Source of the DNA: Aspidiotus rigidus
Lineage: Eukaryota > Arthropoda > Insecta > Hemiptera > Diaspididae
Direction of reading: 5' to 3'
Assembly (NCBI GenBank): GCA_035079385.1
Contig: JAVHKY010000074.1
Coordinates: forward strand, 1,426,001-1,490,000
DNA length: 64,000 nt
In this document: positions 45,861 to 55,895 of the stretch, in pieces
Numbering within the stretch: position 1 is the first letter of the stretch
Layout: the number at the start of each line of letters is the position of its first letter
Made by a program: the position numbers and the translations under genes
The notes under the pieces: model-generated
What the model was told of the DNA's origin: nothing
What the model saw: only the letters and a program-made list of their open reading frames with translations
Database searches by the model: none

Positions 45861-48023
45861 CTGACGTATCTATGATATCAGAGTAGAAAGAGTGTGTTCT
45901 TCCAAAACTGAACAATATAATATGAGATGGCTCTGCACTCTCTTCATCTATGAATTTAAATAAAAACCTTGCTACCGGTGGTTCAAATTGTGACAGTGAA
46001 AAGCCCACGTGCGACTCATTGAGAGAAAATATCCATCTTCCAAGGAGGACTAATGCATTGACCAATTTTTGGGAGAAAATTTATGAATATAGATTGAGCA
46101 GGAAATTGATTGATATATTTTGGGATAATCAATGCTTCGGCAATCTCTTTCGATCGTGCATTTTTTCCAAGTTCTTCACCGGGCCGCATGAAATAAAGAA
46201 ACTCCGCGGATCCGACAACTTTCAATCTGATTTCTCTGTACAATTTATATGTGGGTGTACTCTATATAAAATTTCGGAAACTCTGTTGGAAAATTTTCAG
46301 GGTGGTGCCAATGAATTTTCGGGGCTATTGTATGTCTTCGGTAACACACCCACGTAACTCATATCTGATATACAAATTCGTGTCGTACATTTTGAATTAA
46401 TATGTATGAACAGTAGTCAACGTGTATATACGAAGAAGGTTGTAGAGTTGGTTCACTTAGATATCATATTGTATAACACCTGTTGAACGCAATCAGAATT
46501 GTTCTAAATGAAGAATGAGAAAGAATGGAAAGAAGTTGTCGATTGCGGTCCTCGGGGCTGAAAAGGAACCGGTTGATAGTGATTCATTTGCAGAGGTGGT
46601 ATGAAAGCAGAAATTAATTGTTTCAAAATCCGCGCTGCACACGTTAAACTGGTATTGGTAGTGAGTTTTGTTATAGGTACATACACAGTATAGCGTTTGT
46701 ATCGCTGTCTATTCATGGGTGCGGATAAGATCTTTGACACTGTTCCTACTCCATGTGCCGTACATGAATCTGAACGCACTCGAGAGCGGCGAGAAAATGC
46801 GCATACATTGATTGTACCGTATACTATAAGTATATCAGAAGGCGTATGCTCGACAGTACAGTTCACTTTATCCTCGTAGATAATCGAAAAATGTTATATT
46901 ATTTCGTTATCTGCCGAAGAGTAATTTAATTTTTTTTGCAATCAAGCCTTTTGACGTTGTTTGTTGGCTCGAACTCGACCCTCGAAAGATTTTCGATTAA
47001 CTTGACTTCTCTAACCCGCAATATCGTGTACAGATATTAGGACTCGATATTAGTGCGAATTAGAAATGTTATTAAAACTATATAGCGAAAGTACAATCGA
47101 ATTTTTGGTCTGGTTTTCTATACACCCAAAAAACGCTAAGACAACTAACATACTGCCGTTATCGCCTAGGATTAAATAAGTAAGGTGAAAAAGGTTTCAA
47201 GTTTATGGATTCAACTTGACATTTAGTTTGTCATACATTTACATGCGCACAAAGTCATTAATTTTATTGTACTCGAATGAAGATAAGTTTTTCGTATAAT
47301 CAGTATTACGTAATGTAAGGTGGGTATCATGCTCGTATTATCACTCACTTTTTTAAAAAAAGAAATTTAATCTCCGTCCTCTATACCTACAGCTGTAAAT
47401 TATTTTGCATTATACCGGTGTTAAAACTCGATTCAACAAAGTACGAATATGGTGCAGTAGGTAGTCTGATAAATACGCTCAAAGATTCAGTAGCTATATA
47501 TACTCGTAGCTACCATTTGACTTTGCGAAATTAAAAGGATTAGAACTGAAGTAGAAACTTGGTGTCTTATTTCCATCGAACTGTGATCATTTGAATTTCT
47601 TCAGCCAAAGTGGAGGTGGCTCAGAGCTCTGTATGCTGAAATAAAATGACACCTCTGATCTTGACCTCTGTATGGGTAGCGCAAGTCTTTTACTCTCCGC
47701 TGAAAACTTTGTTGAGCAGTTTTATTCCTTGTAAGACAAACTATGTATTGTGATTATCGTTTAAAGAAATTTTACTTAGTTGGCAGGAGTTTGAGCATCA
47801 GACTTAATGAAATTGGCGAGTCATCTTGATTTATATTGAGCATCAGAAGTCCACGGAAATCTATAATCTCGTGAGAACTTTACTGTATTTTGAGGCTTCT
47901 GTGTCTCTCTCAATCAGAAGAACCGTCAATTGAAAATAAAACCCAATCAAGAGTGTAGTATTTCGAAGATGCAGAGAGTTATCACACCAAGTTATTTGAG
48001 TCATCTTCGACACACTCGTCTTT
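45861..48023. other. No recognised gene
   Basis: A 135-codon plus-strand frame (45950-46357) and a 120-codon minus-strand frame (46504-46866) lack any domain I recognise. No splice-bounded conserved peptide seen. Confidence 0.35.
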
Positions 48024-48256
48024 CTAGGGTACTATAGAGGGGGGGGGGGGGTAATGGCAATACGCCATTTTAGCAGCAAAAAGAAATGTCTAACGTACGA
48101 ATGTGTATCGCACAGCACGGCGAGAAAACGAACGTGACCGATGTTGCCCGGCCCTGCCGAATATTCCGCGACACTGCGCGAACGCGTTCGTGCTTGAGAG
48201 CCTTCTTTTTGCTGCTGAAATGGCGTATTGCCATACCCCCCTCTATAGTACCCTAG
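48024..48256. mobile_element. Intact 233-bp MITE with 5-bp target duplication
   Basis: The ends are CTAGGGTACTATAGAGGGG at 48024 and its reverse complement ending at 48256. The inverted match extends about 55 bp inward through tggcaatacgccattt and agcagcaaaaag. A run of about 13 G at 48039-48051 on the left faces six C on the right. The flanks are the direct repeat tcttt (48019-48023 and 48257-48261). The centre is GC-rich (gttgcccggccctgccgaa). No coding sequence. Superfamily unknown. Confidence 0.85.
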
Positions 48257-48984
48257 TCTTTCCTGCCCGTGAACAGAAATGACTGTTCATCGTTGAAATG
48301 TATATCGATTTGTAACGAGAAGGCTAAAAGAGTTTCTTAATTCTCCGAGAGTTCGTGTTTTCAATCGATGATTATATTTTTATGGACTTACATATTTTTC
48401 CTCAATTATGGAGGATAAGTTATGAAACTGAAAAATTTTACATAGTGAACAGCTCAGCTCACCAAGGTGACGAATTGAGAAACTCAATGACTCATTGCAT
48501 TTGTGGGTTATAAAATAAAAAATTACCTAAATCGTTCAGATTAATTAATATCGATAAAATTCGAAAAAAGTGTCTGAAATTCATGTTGAAGGTAAGAGGA
48601 ATAAAATCACTTCTAGCTAGATCGGTATACCAAAGAAACAAAGGAAAAAGACCGCAGCAGAATTTCAACTTTCAAAAATTGAAGAAGTTTGAAGCCAGCA
48701 GGATACTACAGTTTAGGTCTACAAGGATATAGAAAAGCAAATATTCAAATCGGAGATAAGTTTAACTGTTAGCCATGACTTTTAGTCGTTAGCTAAGCCG
48801 GAACATAGGGATTAGCAAACGCGTCGCATTATTACTAAATGTAATCTGTTCCATGAGCCCCCCAAGCGTCCGAAAAATTGATCAAGAGAAAATATATTTT
48901 CCAATTCATCAAAATCGCCTCAGAACAAAGAAAATATCTTGAAATATTTTTTCTTGAGGCAACTCGCAACAATCTGTCATGAGA
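48257..48984. other. No recognised feature
   Basis: AT-rich spacer between the MITE and array 4; nothing coding or repeated identified. Confidence 0.4.
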
Positions 48985-49390
48985 AAGCTTTAATTCAAAG
49001 TCGATCTACACACACCCCGAATCGACGCCATAAACCAGTTGAGGTCGATCAAAAATTTGGAGGGTCAACGGGGAGTCGACATACTTCGATCCCGTATCCA
49101 CGTCGACATTGCTACACTGGTCAAGCATAATCAAGATTCTCGATGGTCCTGATCGTTACTTATATAACTATGACTACGCATTCTGGTTGAGAGTAAAGAA
49201 GTCACTAAATACACAGAACCCTTTAAGAGGGTGACTCTACATCGACTTCAGATCGACGTCGATTTGAGGTCGATGTAAAGCCGACCAGAATATTATATTC
49301 CTGGAAAAATAAAAAAAAACGAGAGCAATCAAATCATATGGAGCAATTGAATCCAAATCGACGTCGATTTAAAGTCAACCAGTGTAGTGT
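48985..49390 (-). repeat. GTCGAC word array 4 with core, inverted
   Basis: GTCGA words at 48999, 49044, 49075, 49101; the core in reverse orientation at 49118-49240 (gtcaagcataatcaagattc, tcgatggtcctgatc, actatgactacgcattctgg, gggtgactct); then GTCGA words again (gatcgacgtcgatttgagg at about 49253, aatcgacgtcgatttaaag at about 49356). So the core has word arrays on both sides. Confidence 0.75.
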
Positions 49391-49419
49391 ACATGAAAAT
49401 GGAAAAGAGAGCTGATCCC

Positions 49420-49690
49420 TCGGTTAAATATGCGCACGCAGTCACCGGATAAGGTGCCTTCAAATAATACTAGGGAAAGATAGGCCGAAGGACAAACGAA
49501 GAATGTGCGTGCGGAGGAGTTGCCAAAACCGCAAAACATGTAATGGCAGAGTGCCACTTATATGCCGAGGAAAGGCCCCCAGACATTGACAAGACCCAGA
49601 CGCAGCAGTACCTCCGGAATACAATATACCATCTTTGGGAGAGGGAAATGGAAGACCAGTGCAGACGAATCCATGGAATGTAGAAATTAT
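49420..49690 (+). mobile_element. LINE C-terminal zinc-motif fragment
   Basis: In plus frame, GRRTNEECACGGVAKTAKHV, then MAECHLYAEERP (49475-49570) fits the C-x-C...H...C zinc motif found at the C-terminus of R1- and I-type ORF2 proteins, followed by NTIYHLWEREMEDQCRRIHGM to a stop at 49683. Only this C-terminal part is present; the array sequence adjoins its 5' side. Confidence 0.6.
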
Positions 49691-49854
49691 GGCGCCGATA
49701 AAATATATACATGAGAAATTATAATTTAGCTGAATCCCCTCGAGAAACAATACTTTCAAGCGAGAAATAGTTCTCATTTGATGGTCAGATTTACACGTAG
49801 AGCTGAATTAGGATATGGATTGTCTGAACGCGTCCGCGGATGATGGCACAGTAA

Positions 49855-49990
49855 ACACAATCTCCGTCCTACTTGTGACGTCACCATCCGTAACGTCATT
49901 AGTTCTTGACGTCATCAGCTCGGATTCGGCTGCGACGTCATTGAGCTTGTGATGTCATCAATATATATCCGACGTCATCAACATTCCTCT
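49855..49990. repeat. TGACGTCA block, copy 7
   Basis: Six variants of the word at close spacing: gtgacgtcacc, gtaacgtcatt, ttgacgtcatc, gcgacgtcatt, tgatgtcatc and ccgacgtcatc between 49876 and 49981. The flanking phrases are only loosely like the other copies. Confidence 0.65.
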
Positions 49991-50399
49991 TTCCCATTCG
50001 CAGAGAAGAAAAAATAATAATGTTTCTCCTTATCGAATCTCATCTCACGTTTTATGCGTCTTTCATTCTCTCATGGCGAAATTGATCAACTCTTATCATA
50101 TTAACCTCACTCCGCACCTCTTTACATATTCCACAAAGGCAATATCAAACCCTTGTCAGATGACTCTTTATCCCTGTGCAACACTTTTGTGTTTCTCAAT
50201 CAACTCGTTTCCCGTATCTAAATTCAGCGGCCATCGAGCTCAAGGGCTAGATGACAGGCAGCTGGTGGCTCTTTAAATGGATAACAATTTAGATGCCATT
50301 GGAAACTCTGCACTGGCAGCGGGGAACGCGCAAGCTTCGCAGTTTGTGGGAAAGGCCAATCTCATGAGTAGACGCATTAGGTCTGATTGAGAGTTAGAA

Positions 50400-50580
50400 A
50401 TTTTCCAATTCCCTCTCCTATCATGTATGACTCTACCGATTCCGAAAACAATTCCAAGTTGCGATGTGATGACATCGTAGATCAGTCCCTGTGACGTCAA
50501 AAGCTGATGACGTCATAAATCAGTCCCTGTGACGTCACGATCTAATGATGTTATAGAACAATCCCCTAGCGTCAAGGTGT
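50400..50580. repeat. 48-bp satellite piece and TGACGTCA block, copy 8
   Basis: ttttccaattccctctccta with tcatgtatgactc (50401-50433) is a forward satellite monomer matching 40155-40185. It is followed by gtgatgacatcg, tgtgacgtcaaaag, tgatgacgtcataa and tgtgacgtcacg (50466-50540), with atcagtccctgtgacgtca present twice about 39 bp apart. Confidence 0.65.
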
Positions 50581-50594
50581 CTACTGAAAGGAAA

Positions 50595-50820
50595 TTCTGA
50601 AAATACTCGACTTTTACTAAACCTTTTTTTGAAGTAAGTCAAGAAGAAAAAAAAAAGTCAAATTGGCTAGAATACAGTTATTTTCTTTCTATTTTTTCAA
50701 AATTTTTAGTCTTTTTCATCATTTTTGCTTGACCGTTAATGAAAATACTTGACTTTTACATGACTTACTTGACCTTTTATCAAATGCTTGACTTTCACTT
50801 GATTTACTCGACTAGATACC
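50595..50820. repeat. CTTGAC word array
   Basis: Words actcgac, gcttgacc, acttgac, tacttgacc, gcttgac, acttgat and actcgac recur every 11-20 bases, especially 50728-50815 (tacttgacttttacatgac, ttgactttcacttgattta). T-rich spacers. Structurally like the GTCGAC arrays but with a different key word. Confidence 0.6.
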
Positions 50821-50930
50821 CCGACTCTGTAGCTCGGAAGTCAAAATTTTCACAGGGGAATTCTATGGCGGGAGGGAGGGGGGATATTTCGAAAAATTTG
50901 CCGTGCGTCTTGTGGTATCCAGTAGAAAAC

Positions 50931-51059
50931 GACGGCTTCCTTAACGAAGTTGAACGAGGAATGCAGGGAACCTGTTCTATGGGTCGAATTGATTTTGGTT
51001 TTGGGAATTCAAATTGGAATCTTGAAGAGTCTCAAGTTTTTCTGGGTCCCCCGTATCAT
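50931..51059 (+). repeat. 130-bp dispersed repeat, copy 2
   Basis: Begins gacggcttccttaac and ends cccgtatcatgg. Direct-orientation match to 38550-38679. In both places it lies beside 48-bp satellite DNA. Confidence 0.75.
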
Positions 51060-51345
51060 GGTGTACATGGCCTGAAAGTAAAAATCTTTCAAAGTCTCTT
51101 TCCTATTATGAAGCCCCCTTTTATCAGAGGTCACAGCTCGAGAGTCAAAATTTTATTCCAAGTCCAAACTCTTCTAAGTTTCTTTTCTATCATATATTAT
51201 GGCTCAAGAGTCGAAATTTTTGCAAGTTCTCTTCCTATGATATATTACGACTCGACAGTCGAAATTTTTCCAAGTCCCCCTCCTATCATATACTATGACA
51301 GGAAAGTTGAAATTTTCCGAAGTGCCCCAGAAAGTCGAAATTTTT
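51060..51345 (+). repeat. 48-bp satellite array, best-preserved copy
   Basis: Consecutive monomers of exactly 48 bp at about 51202-51249 and 51250-51297: ctcRaSagtcgaaatttttS, then caagtYcYcYtcctatSata, then taYtaYga. Diverged units lie on both sides (from about 51070 and to 51345). A lone extra unit lies at 51540-51585. Confidence 0.75.
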
Positions 51346-54300
51346 CTTTGTAGAAATTCTTTATGAGGTCGAACACCGCGCGGCGCTGACGTACGGTAAA
51401 TTTTTCCAAAAAAACCCTACACAGCAGTTTCTTGTTAAAATCCAAATAGGCAAAAATGGTCTAGATCCAATGCTCCGCCCCCACGTTCCAGCTGCATAAA
51501 TAGTCCAAGTCCAAGAAAGGTCGACATTCATTCCATATAGCTCGCAGGTCGAAACTTTCTCAAGTTCCTCACCTATCATCATCGTCAAGGACTTTTTTTC
51601 GAAAATGATGACGTCACAGAAGTCAGACATAGACGCGCTCGCGATCGCTTTCTGAGGATATCTGTCTTCCCAAAAAAACAGATACTGGGTTCCCCGTTAT
51701 GAAAAAAAAATCGCAATTTGGCGCCTTCGACTTATTTTGAGATCGTCCTGATCCTGTTTCTAATTTTGTTAATTGTAGCGCCTTTAGCAGTAAGTGCTGA
51801 GGATGTGTTTATTGCGCACTGTTGCCTTACCAATTATTCAATTTGTCAAAAAGTGTAGGTCCTGAAACTGAATGCATCAGAAGGTCGCCCAAATTTTCAA
51901 CCTCTTAATTTATATACCAAATAAGAGCTTTTGCAGGCGACTAATTAAAAAGAGCAGGTACGACGAAGCACGAGCACTGGTAAATATTCAGTATTTATAA
52001 TAGAGAAAGAAAGCGATAGAGATATCGAGAAGGAGTTCCGAACGATGCTTTAAACTGTCAATAAAATCTCGAGATTTTGTGAATGTTTTTTTTTTTTTCC
52101 GGTTGAAGGTATGTCCACTTTCACTTTTTTTTATTCTTACAAAATGGTCTAGACTCGAACGACTATTTATTTATCAAAGTCTAAAAATGAAAGTAGAACA
52201 ATGAGAATACGAAGTAAAAAATGTCATAATAATGTTGTCGTTGGTATAATTTTGTGAGCTGGAAAACAGCTAATTTTCTTTTTCTCTCTCTCGTTGGGCG
52301 TCATCGCATACGTATTTTCCAAGAAGTACCGATGGTATTTGATTGAAGTGAATTTTTTTAATTTGATAACGAGCAACTTCGTTTTCCGCATTTCAAGAGG
52401 GAAACTCGGGTAAACTCCTCTGATACTTGCGAATTTTTTTCGCGTGACTGATCATAGTTTTGATCGAGTATGACAAATTTTCCGAATAATTACACTCGGC
52501 GATCATCCACAAACATCTCGACAGTTATACGATCGTAGTACAAACCTTACAAAAGTGGAATAATTTGATAAAATGTACGTGCTCGCGAGTGCCAATTCGT
52601 ATATGTACATTTCTCCCTGGCATTCGTCGAATGTTTTACTTTCAAAATTTTTCGATTGAAATAAAAATTTATGTGTTCTTAAAATGCACACTCGACCTAT
52701 GCCGTACGTCATAACCTTTTCTTCCACAATTATTACGCGTGTAGTATGACTCACGCGAAATACCTGGGGATTATTTCGCGACATGGATGCGACAATATTT
52801 TTTGGACGTAGGTAAAGTTGGCTATTCGAACTGTAGAAGGTAGCGAATGGAATGCGTTTACACACGCTGTATAGAAGTGCGCCTCGTCGTTATTATTATG
52901 ACGACTACTACTTGTGGAGCTGGCAGTAACCTCTGAATGAATTGGGTGAAGTTCAAATACCTTGGATTAACTCGTCGATTCGAATTTCCTGGACGGTGGT
53001 GTACACAGCAAACGTGATTGTGGTTGGTTGGCCAACGATACGACGTCGCGTCGCTGCTCGCTGAGACGCTCGTATCGCGAAAAGTAAAAAATGTAAAATA
53101 GTCTGTGGCCAGACATCAACGAAAGCGCGAATATATGTCCATACGTTGGATTTCCAAAAGAGTTCAATGGCCCGCTCGCATTTCGAAGACTTGTCATTTT
53201 CGGACAGAGAATTTTTCCTCTTAGCAAAAAACAGTGAACTAATGTACATCTACGGACTGAAACCGAGAAAGATAGTTCATCTTGCTTTTTGGTTTTCCCG
53301 TACGAGGATGACGATGGTATAGAGTGAACAACACTGGCCCGATCACTACCGAATTCTCCGAATACAATAAATTCGTTATTGATTGTGGTACATAACCGGT
53401 ATAGGTCGACTAAAAGAAAAATACAGTAAGATGACGACTGATATGTATGACGGACAGTTTGATAACCTTTTCAAAAATATACGAATTCAGCAGAACAAAA
53501 CAGAAATTCCACGACTGTATGGAGCGAGCGTATTCTTTCTTTTATATCTAGACTTGGGTATTTCACATTCATTTTTTTCTTTTTCACTTTCACGGCATAT
53601 TTTTTAGTAATAGATGATTTATCCGACGCTCGTGAAGATTTTTATTTAGTACCGTTTTTCGGGTTTTATGAGTATTATCTGCGTATTTTTTTGCCTTCCA
53701 TCTTTTCACGGAGATGAAATTGTATGTTATATTGGCTCGTTACTTCGCGGTTTATTGCAGCTGTAATGCATTCAAAGGGCATGATGTAATATCGTTGTCG
53801 TTTCATCTTCCGTAAAAGTATATTTCTGTCCGTACTGCTTCGAGTTATACAAGAATGATGGCCATATTTTCTAGCCAACGCGTGGAGTAGATTTAATTCT
53901 ATGACGGATATTATTTTCCGTTCGAAATATGTCACAGTTTTCGGAAGGACTTTTCAGTTTAAAACGCTTATCATCGATTTTATTTGCGGAGGCTTAACCC
54001 AGATAAGGCTATAAGAGTCTAGCCTGACTGAACTCCGCTGAATCATTATTTTAGCCTCGTTTTTCATCAGCAATCTTGTGAGATGAAGAGGAAGAAATTC
54101 CTCGGCCCTCATTAAGAAAAAGAAATGAAATATAATATGCAAGGACGAAAGAAGACGAGAAATTTCCCCACTTCGTAGAAAGCCATAGAATCATGTTCCT
54201 ATATGTCTTTAAGGCGTTTGAAAAAATGGAAAAGGAGAAGATTAACCCATGATTTGCTGGAAACCTAGAAAATTGGGAGTAGTTTTTATTAGTTAGAGTG

Positions 54301-54895
54301 AGATTTGAGGTTTGACCAGTGAGTGCGAGCAGCATTAAATGAAGTCTTTGTTGATGAACTTGTGGAGGTCTGTGTTCGTCAGTAGGAAAAAAGGGTTGAT
54401 TATTGGACAATTTGTTGCTTAACAATTTTTTTGTTTCTTTGGATGCTTCTGTGGCCAGGTACCTACGTGAAGAATATTGAGATGGAGTCAGCGGAGGAGG
54501 TAGCAAAGCAGGCGTCAATACAATTTGTAATTAGATGAAAGGGAGGACAACTTGCAACAGCATCGAGTGATGCAAGGAATTTCATAAAAATTGATTTAGA
54601 TTGATTTAAAAGAAAGTCACTTTTCAAAAACACAGTTGGTCCCCAAACCATTCCTCCCTTTTCCTTTAATAAAACTTCTGAATCAACATCCTTTATAAGA
54701 CTTCAAGATTGTTATTACTCCAGACGTTCACAAGGAATCATATTTAAATAGGATGGGAAAATCTCCCTCCCCCATTTCCACCTCCTGCCTCACTCCCCAA
54801 CACTTATTTTTGATTAAGAACTCTTTGGACCCATAAAATCACTCAAAGTATGATTTCTAAATACCATCAACATTTAACTATCCTACTCCAGGATG
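51346..54895. other. No recognised gene
   Basis: TGACGTCA at about 51608; repeat phrase at 51741-51784 shared with 44872. A minus-strand frame (52953-53249) ends at a donor-like aag/gtattt and is unassigned. No convincing exon. Confidence 0.4.
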
Positions 54896-55090
54896 CACTT
54901 ATAAACTACTCCTCTAAGGTTATAAACATATTATCCGTTCTAAACTGGACAATGCGCACCAAAAATCTGTTCTTGAATTACTAAACACTATCCAATCATC
55001 AGCACTCAGAATGGCCCTCAGAGTATTCGCTCTGCCTCTATACTGAAGCAGCAGAACCTCTTCTTTACTTCTACTCACTAAAGTTCTCCT
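54896..55090 (+). mobile_element. Jockey-like LINE fragment
   Basis: Plus-frame peptides SKLDNAHQKSVLELLNTIQS, then SALRMALRVF (54940-55030), fit the block after the RT palm in jockey-type elements (RSKLD...IQ.SALR...G.FR). Short, frameshifted, and directly followed by PLE copy D. Confidence 0.5.
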
Positions 55091-55093
55091 CTA

Positions 55094-55895
55094 GCCAGGT
55101 GTTTTGAGTCACATCTATTATTGGCACAGATACCTTGGCGTTTCAAGTGCGTGGACTGGTCCTGCAGATCTCCTTAATGAGTTTCTTGCTTATTTAGATG
55201 GCCTAATACCCTTCTATAGAATTTACATTCTAAGTTGGCCGACTATCTCCGCTACAGAAGGCTTCCATAAGTTTGGTATTTACAGGAAAAATATATCAAC
55301 TAATATTGTAATGCACGGGTCGTCATTTGGTTTTATTTCCCACAAGATTACAAAGTTTAATAGCTCGATCCATCGCCTGACTCACATCCCTTTGAGTCAG
55401 GTTGTTTATCAGAAAGAACTGATAACGGTAAAACATCTGGCTACAGAGAATATGGTCAACGTAAGACATTGACCTCATAATTTGTAGGAGGCTTACAAAA
55501 AGAAGCCTTGACTCTACCACTCCCCCACCCCGAGATTCACACCGCAATAGAAAACAGTGGATTGGTGTCTCTTCTCTGGATAAGTTTTCCTTGCAGTTGG
55601 GTCGCATCACCCACCCTTCTGGATTTTGCCCAGCTTTTTACAATTAAACTACATTCAAGAGTCTATTTTTTGTATTAAAGGACGCCATTTCGATGGCTGA
55701 GATGAGTGGCGTACATAGGATAGCTTGTAGGGATTGCCCTGGAGTCTGATAGGAACGGATAGTCCCAAAATCCAAATCAGAGAGGCCGAACATAAGAAAG
55801 CATGGAAGAAAGAAAAATGGGAGCGTCAGCCTTCGCTGATAATTGATTGAAAGTGGTAACAGCTTTAAAGAGAAATCGGAAGTCCTCCACATCTA
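55094..55895 (+). mobile_element. Penelope-like element copy D, badly decayed
   Basis: Starts at the RT catalytic region: YYWHRYLGVSSAWTGPADLL, where YVDD should be, so the catalytic aspartates are lost. Then FGIYRKNISTN (about 55275), LTHIPLSQ, TVKHLA, then in a new frame RRLTKRSLDSTT (about 55486), FGRI..PSGFCPAFYN-like (about 55610), and a worn nuclease GVHRIACRDCPGV (about 55710) with stops. LIESGNSFKEKSEVLHI ends it near 55893. No conserved 3' tail element was found after it. Confidence 0.8.

Noticed and set aside
45950..46357. 135-codon plus-strand frame
   Set aside because: No domain, no signal peptide, no repeat support; position between repeats suggests chance.
49375..49777. Minus-strand frames at 49.4-49.8 kb
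   Set aside because: They are shadows of the plus-strand LINE zinc-motif fragment.
52953..53249. Minus-strand exon ending TFAVYTTVQEIRIDELIQ before a gtattt donor
   Set aside because: The peptide hints at a receptor-like beta strand, but no family match is firm, and alternative frames are open too.
54051..54518. 155-codon minus-strand frame
   Set aside because: Low-complexity Ser/Thr/Pro composition and no known domain; probably chance or antisense transposon debris.
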